Assembly: GCA_945614335.1 (NCBI GenBank)
Contig: CALZAP010000050.1
Span: forward strand, 1-7,898
Direction: 5' to 3'
DNA: 7,898 nucleotides
From: an uncultured Prevotella sp.
GTDB lineage: Bacteria > Bacteroidota > Bacteroidia > Bacteroidales > Bacteroidaceae
This document shows positions 7,709-7,898 of the stretch, in pieces (within the stretch, counting starts at the first letter, position 1; every line of letters begins with the position of its first letter). The notes under the pieces were generated by a model. The model was given only the letters and a program-made list of their open reading frames with translations. It did not search any database and was not told the origin of the DNA. The position numbers and the translations under genes are program-made.

Positions 7709-7716
7709 CAAAATTA
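7709..7716 (-). promoter_or_regulatory. Probable -7 box of the GH2 promoter
   Basis: TAATTTTG (7716-7709, minus strand) fits the Bacteroidetes -7 consensus TAnnTTTG. No TTTG stands at the expected distance upstream, where the sequence is AAGG, so the promoter looks weak or activator-dependent. The predicted start of transcription near 7702-7705 leaves a leader of about 27 bases before the ATG at 7676. Confidence 0.5.
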
Positions 7717-7746
7717 CTCAATAGTTTTTTATCCGACCTTGCATAT

Positions 7747-7797
7747 TTGACAAATAAACTTAATGTTTTGTCATTAGTCTATAAGATAGTTTGTCAA
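7747..7797. promoter_or_regulatory. Three TTTGTCA boxes upstream of the GH2 promoter
   Basis: TTGACAAA (7747-7754) and TTTGTCAA (7790-7797) are perfect 8-bp inverted copies 43 bp apart centre to centre, about four helical turns. A third copy, TTTGTCA, lies between them at 7767-7773. They sit 30-80 bases upstream of the -7 box, a usual place for activator sites. This fits with the missing -33 element, but the protein is unknown. Confidence 0.4.
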
Positions 7798-7860
7798 GCT
7801 ATTCATCATACCTTGGCGCACCTCGTAGTTGGGAAAATGAAGTGTTTCCCCCGAGCCATG
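7774..7860 (-). pseudogene. Short frame resembling a PD-(D/E)XK/AAA-ATPase fragment
   Basis: A second minus-strand frame, overlapping the phytase-like one, is open from 7860 to a TAA (7776-7774). It reads TLHFPNYEVRQGMMNSL near its middle. From memory this resembles the linker before the nuclease domain of Bacteroidetes AAA-ATPase/PD-(D/E)XK proteins (pattern L.FPN.EV). It switches frame against the upstream remnant around 7842-7848. With only 28 residues the assignment is weak and may be chance. Confidence 0.15.
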
Positions 7861-7898
7861 TTATTCCGCTATAGTTACCGGCAGCCACAGTTTTCGGG
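7799..7898 (-). pseudogene. Truncated coding end, possibly esterase-like phytase family
   Basis: A minus-strand frame enters from the right edge and stops at a TAG (7801-7799) after 32 visible residues. Its first part, KTVAAGNYSGITWLGGN, resembles from memory the N-terminal region of secreted esterase-like phytase-family proteins of Bacteroidetes, where a longer beta-propeller should follow. Here the similarity ends after GGN and the frame closes soon after, so a truncation is suspected. The match is short and unverified. It could also be the true end of an unrelated gene. Confidence 0.3.

Overview
The window looks like a Bacteroidales chromosome, most likely Prevotellaceae or a close relative. 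Coding DNA is GC-rich and the gaps are AT-rich. Two promoters fit the Bacteroidetes sigma factor pattern closely (TTTG, 19 bases, TATCTTTG). There are no clear Shine-Dalgarno sites, and the four main proteins resemble polysaccharide-utilisation proteins of that group. The genus is inference; no rRNA or tRNA gene is present.

Layout, left to right. (1) Bases 1-809, + strand: an AraC-family regulator whose N-terminus lies off the left edge. (2) Bases 806-2119, - strand: a GH5 endo-beta-1,4-mannanase lipoprotein, convergent with the regulator and overlapping it by 4 bases. (3) About 250 AT-rich bases with two back-to-back promoters, three small dyads and two sequence words shared by both leaders. 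(4) Bases 2373-4850, + strand: a cytoplasmic GH94 cellobiose-phosphorylase-like enzyme. (5) Bases 4851-5255: a remarkable 38-bp hairpin built on 7-base repeats, a GC-rich island with an unassigned minus-strand reading frame, and a clean terminator for the next gene. (6) Bases 5256-7676, - strand: an exported GH2 glycosidase of the beta-galactosidase type. (7) Bases 7677-7898: the GH2 promoter region with three copies of a TTTGTCA box, then what look like broken ends of one or two other genes.

Together the enzymes suggest use of glucomannan or galactoglucomannan. The lipoprotein mannanase would cut the backbone at the cell surface or in the periplasm. The exported GH2 enzyme would trim beta-linked sugars, probably galactose. 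The phosphorylase would split imported cellobiose into glucose 1-phosphate and glucose. The mannanase and phosphorylase are probably expressed together from the divergent promoters, and the AraC protein is a plausible but unproven regulator. No SusC/SusD pair, GH130 enzyme or epimerase is visible here. I see no mobile element, CRISPR array or clearly new multi-gene system. The least explained signals are the heptad-repeat hairpin, the GC-rich island and the broken coding ends at the right edge.
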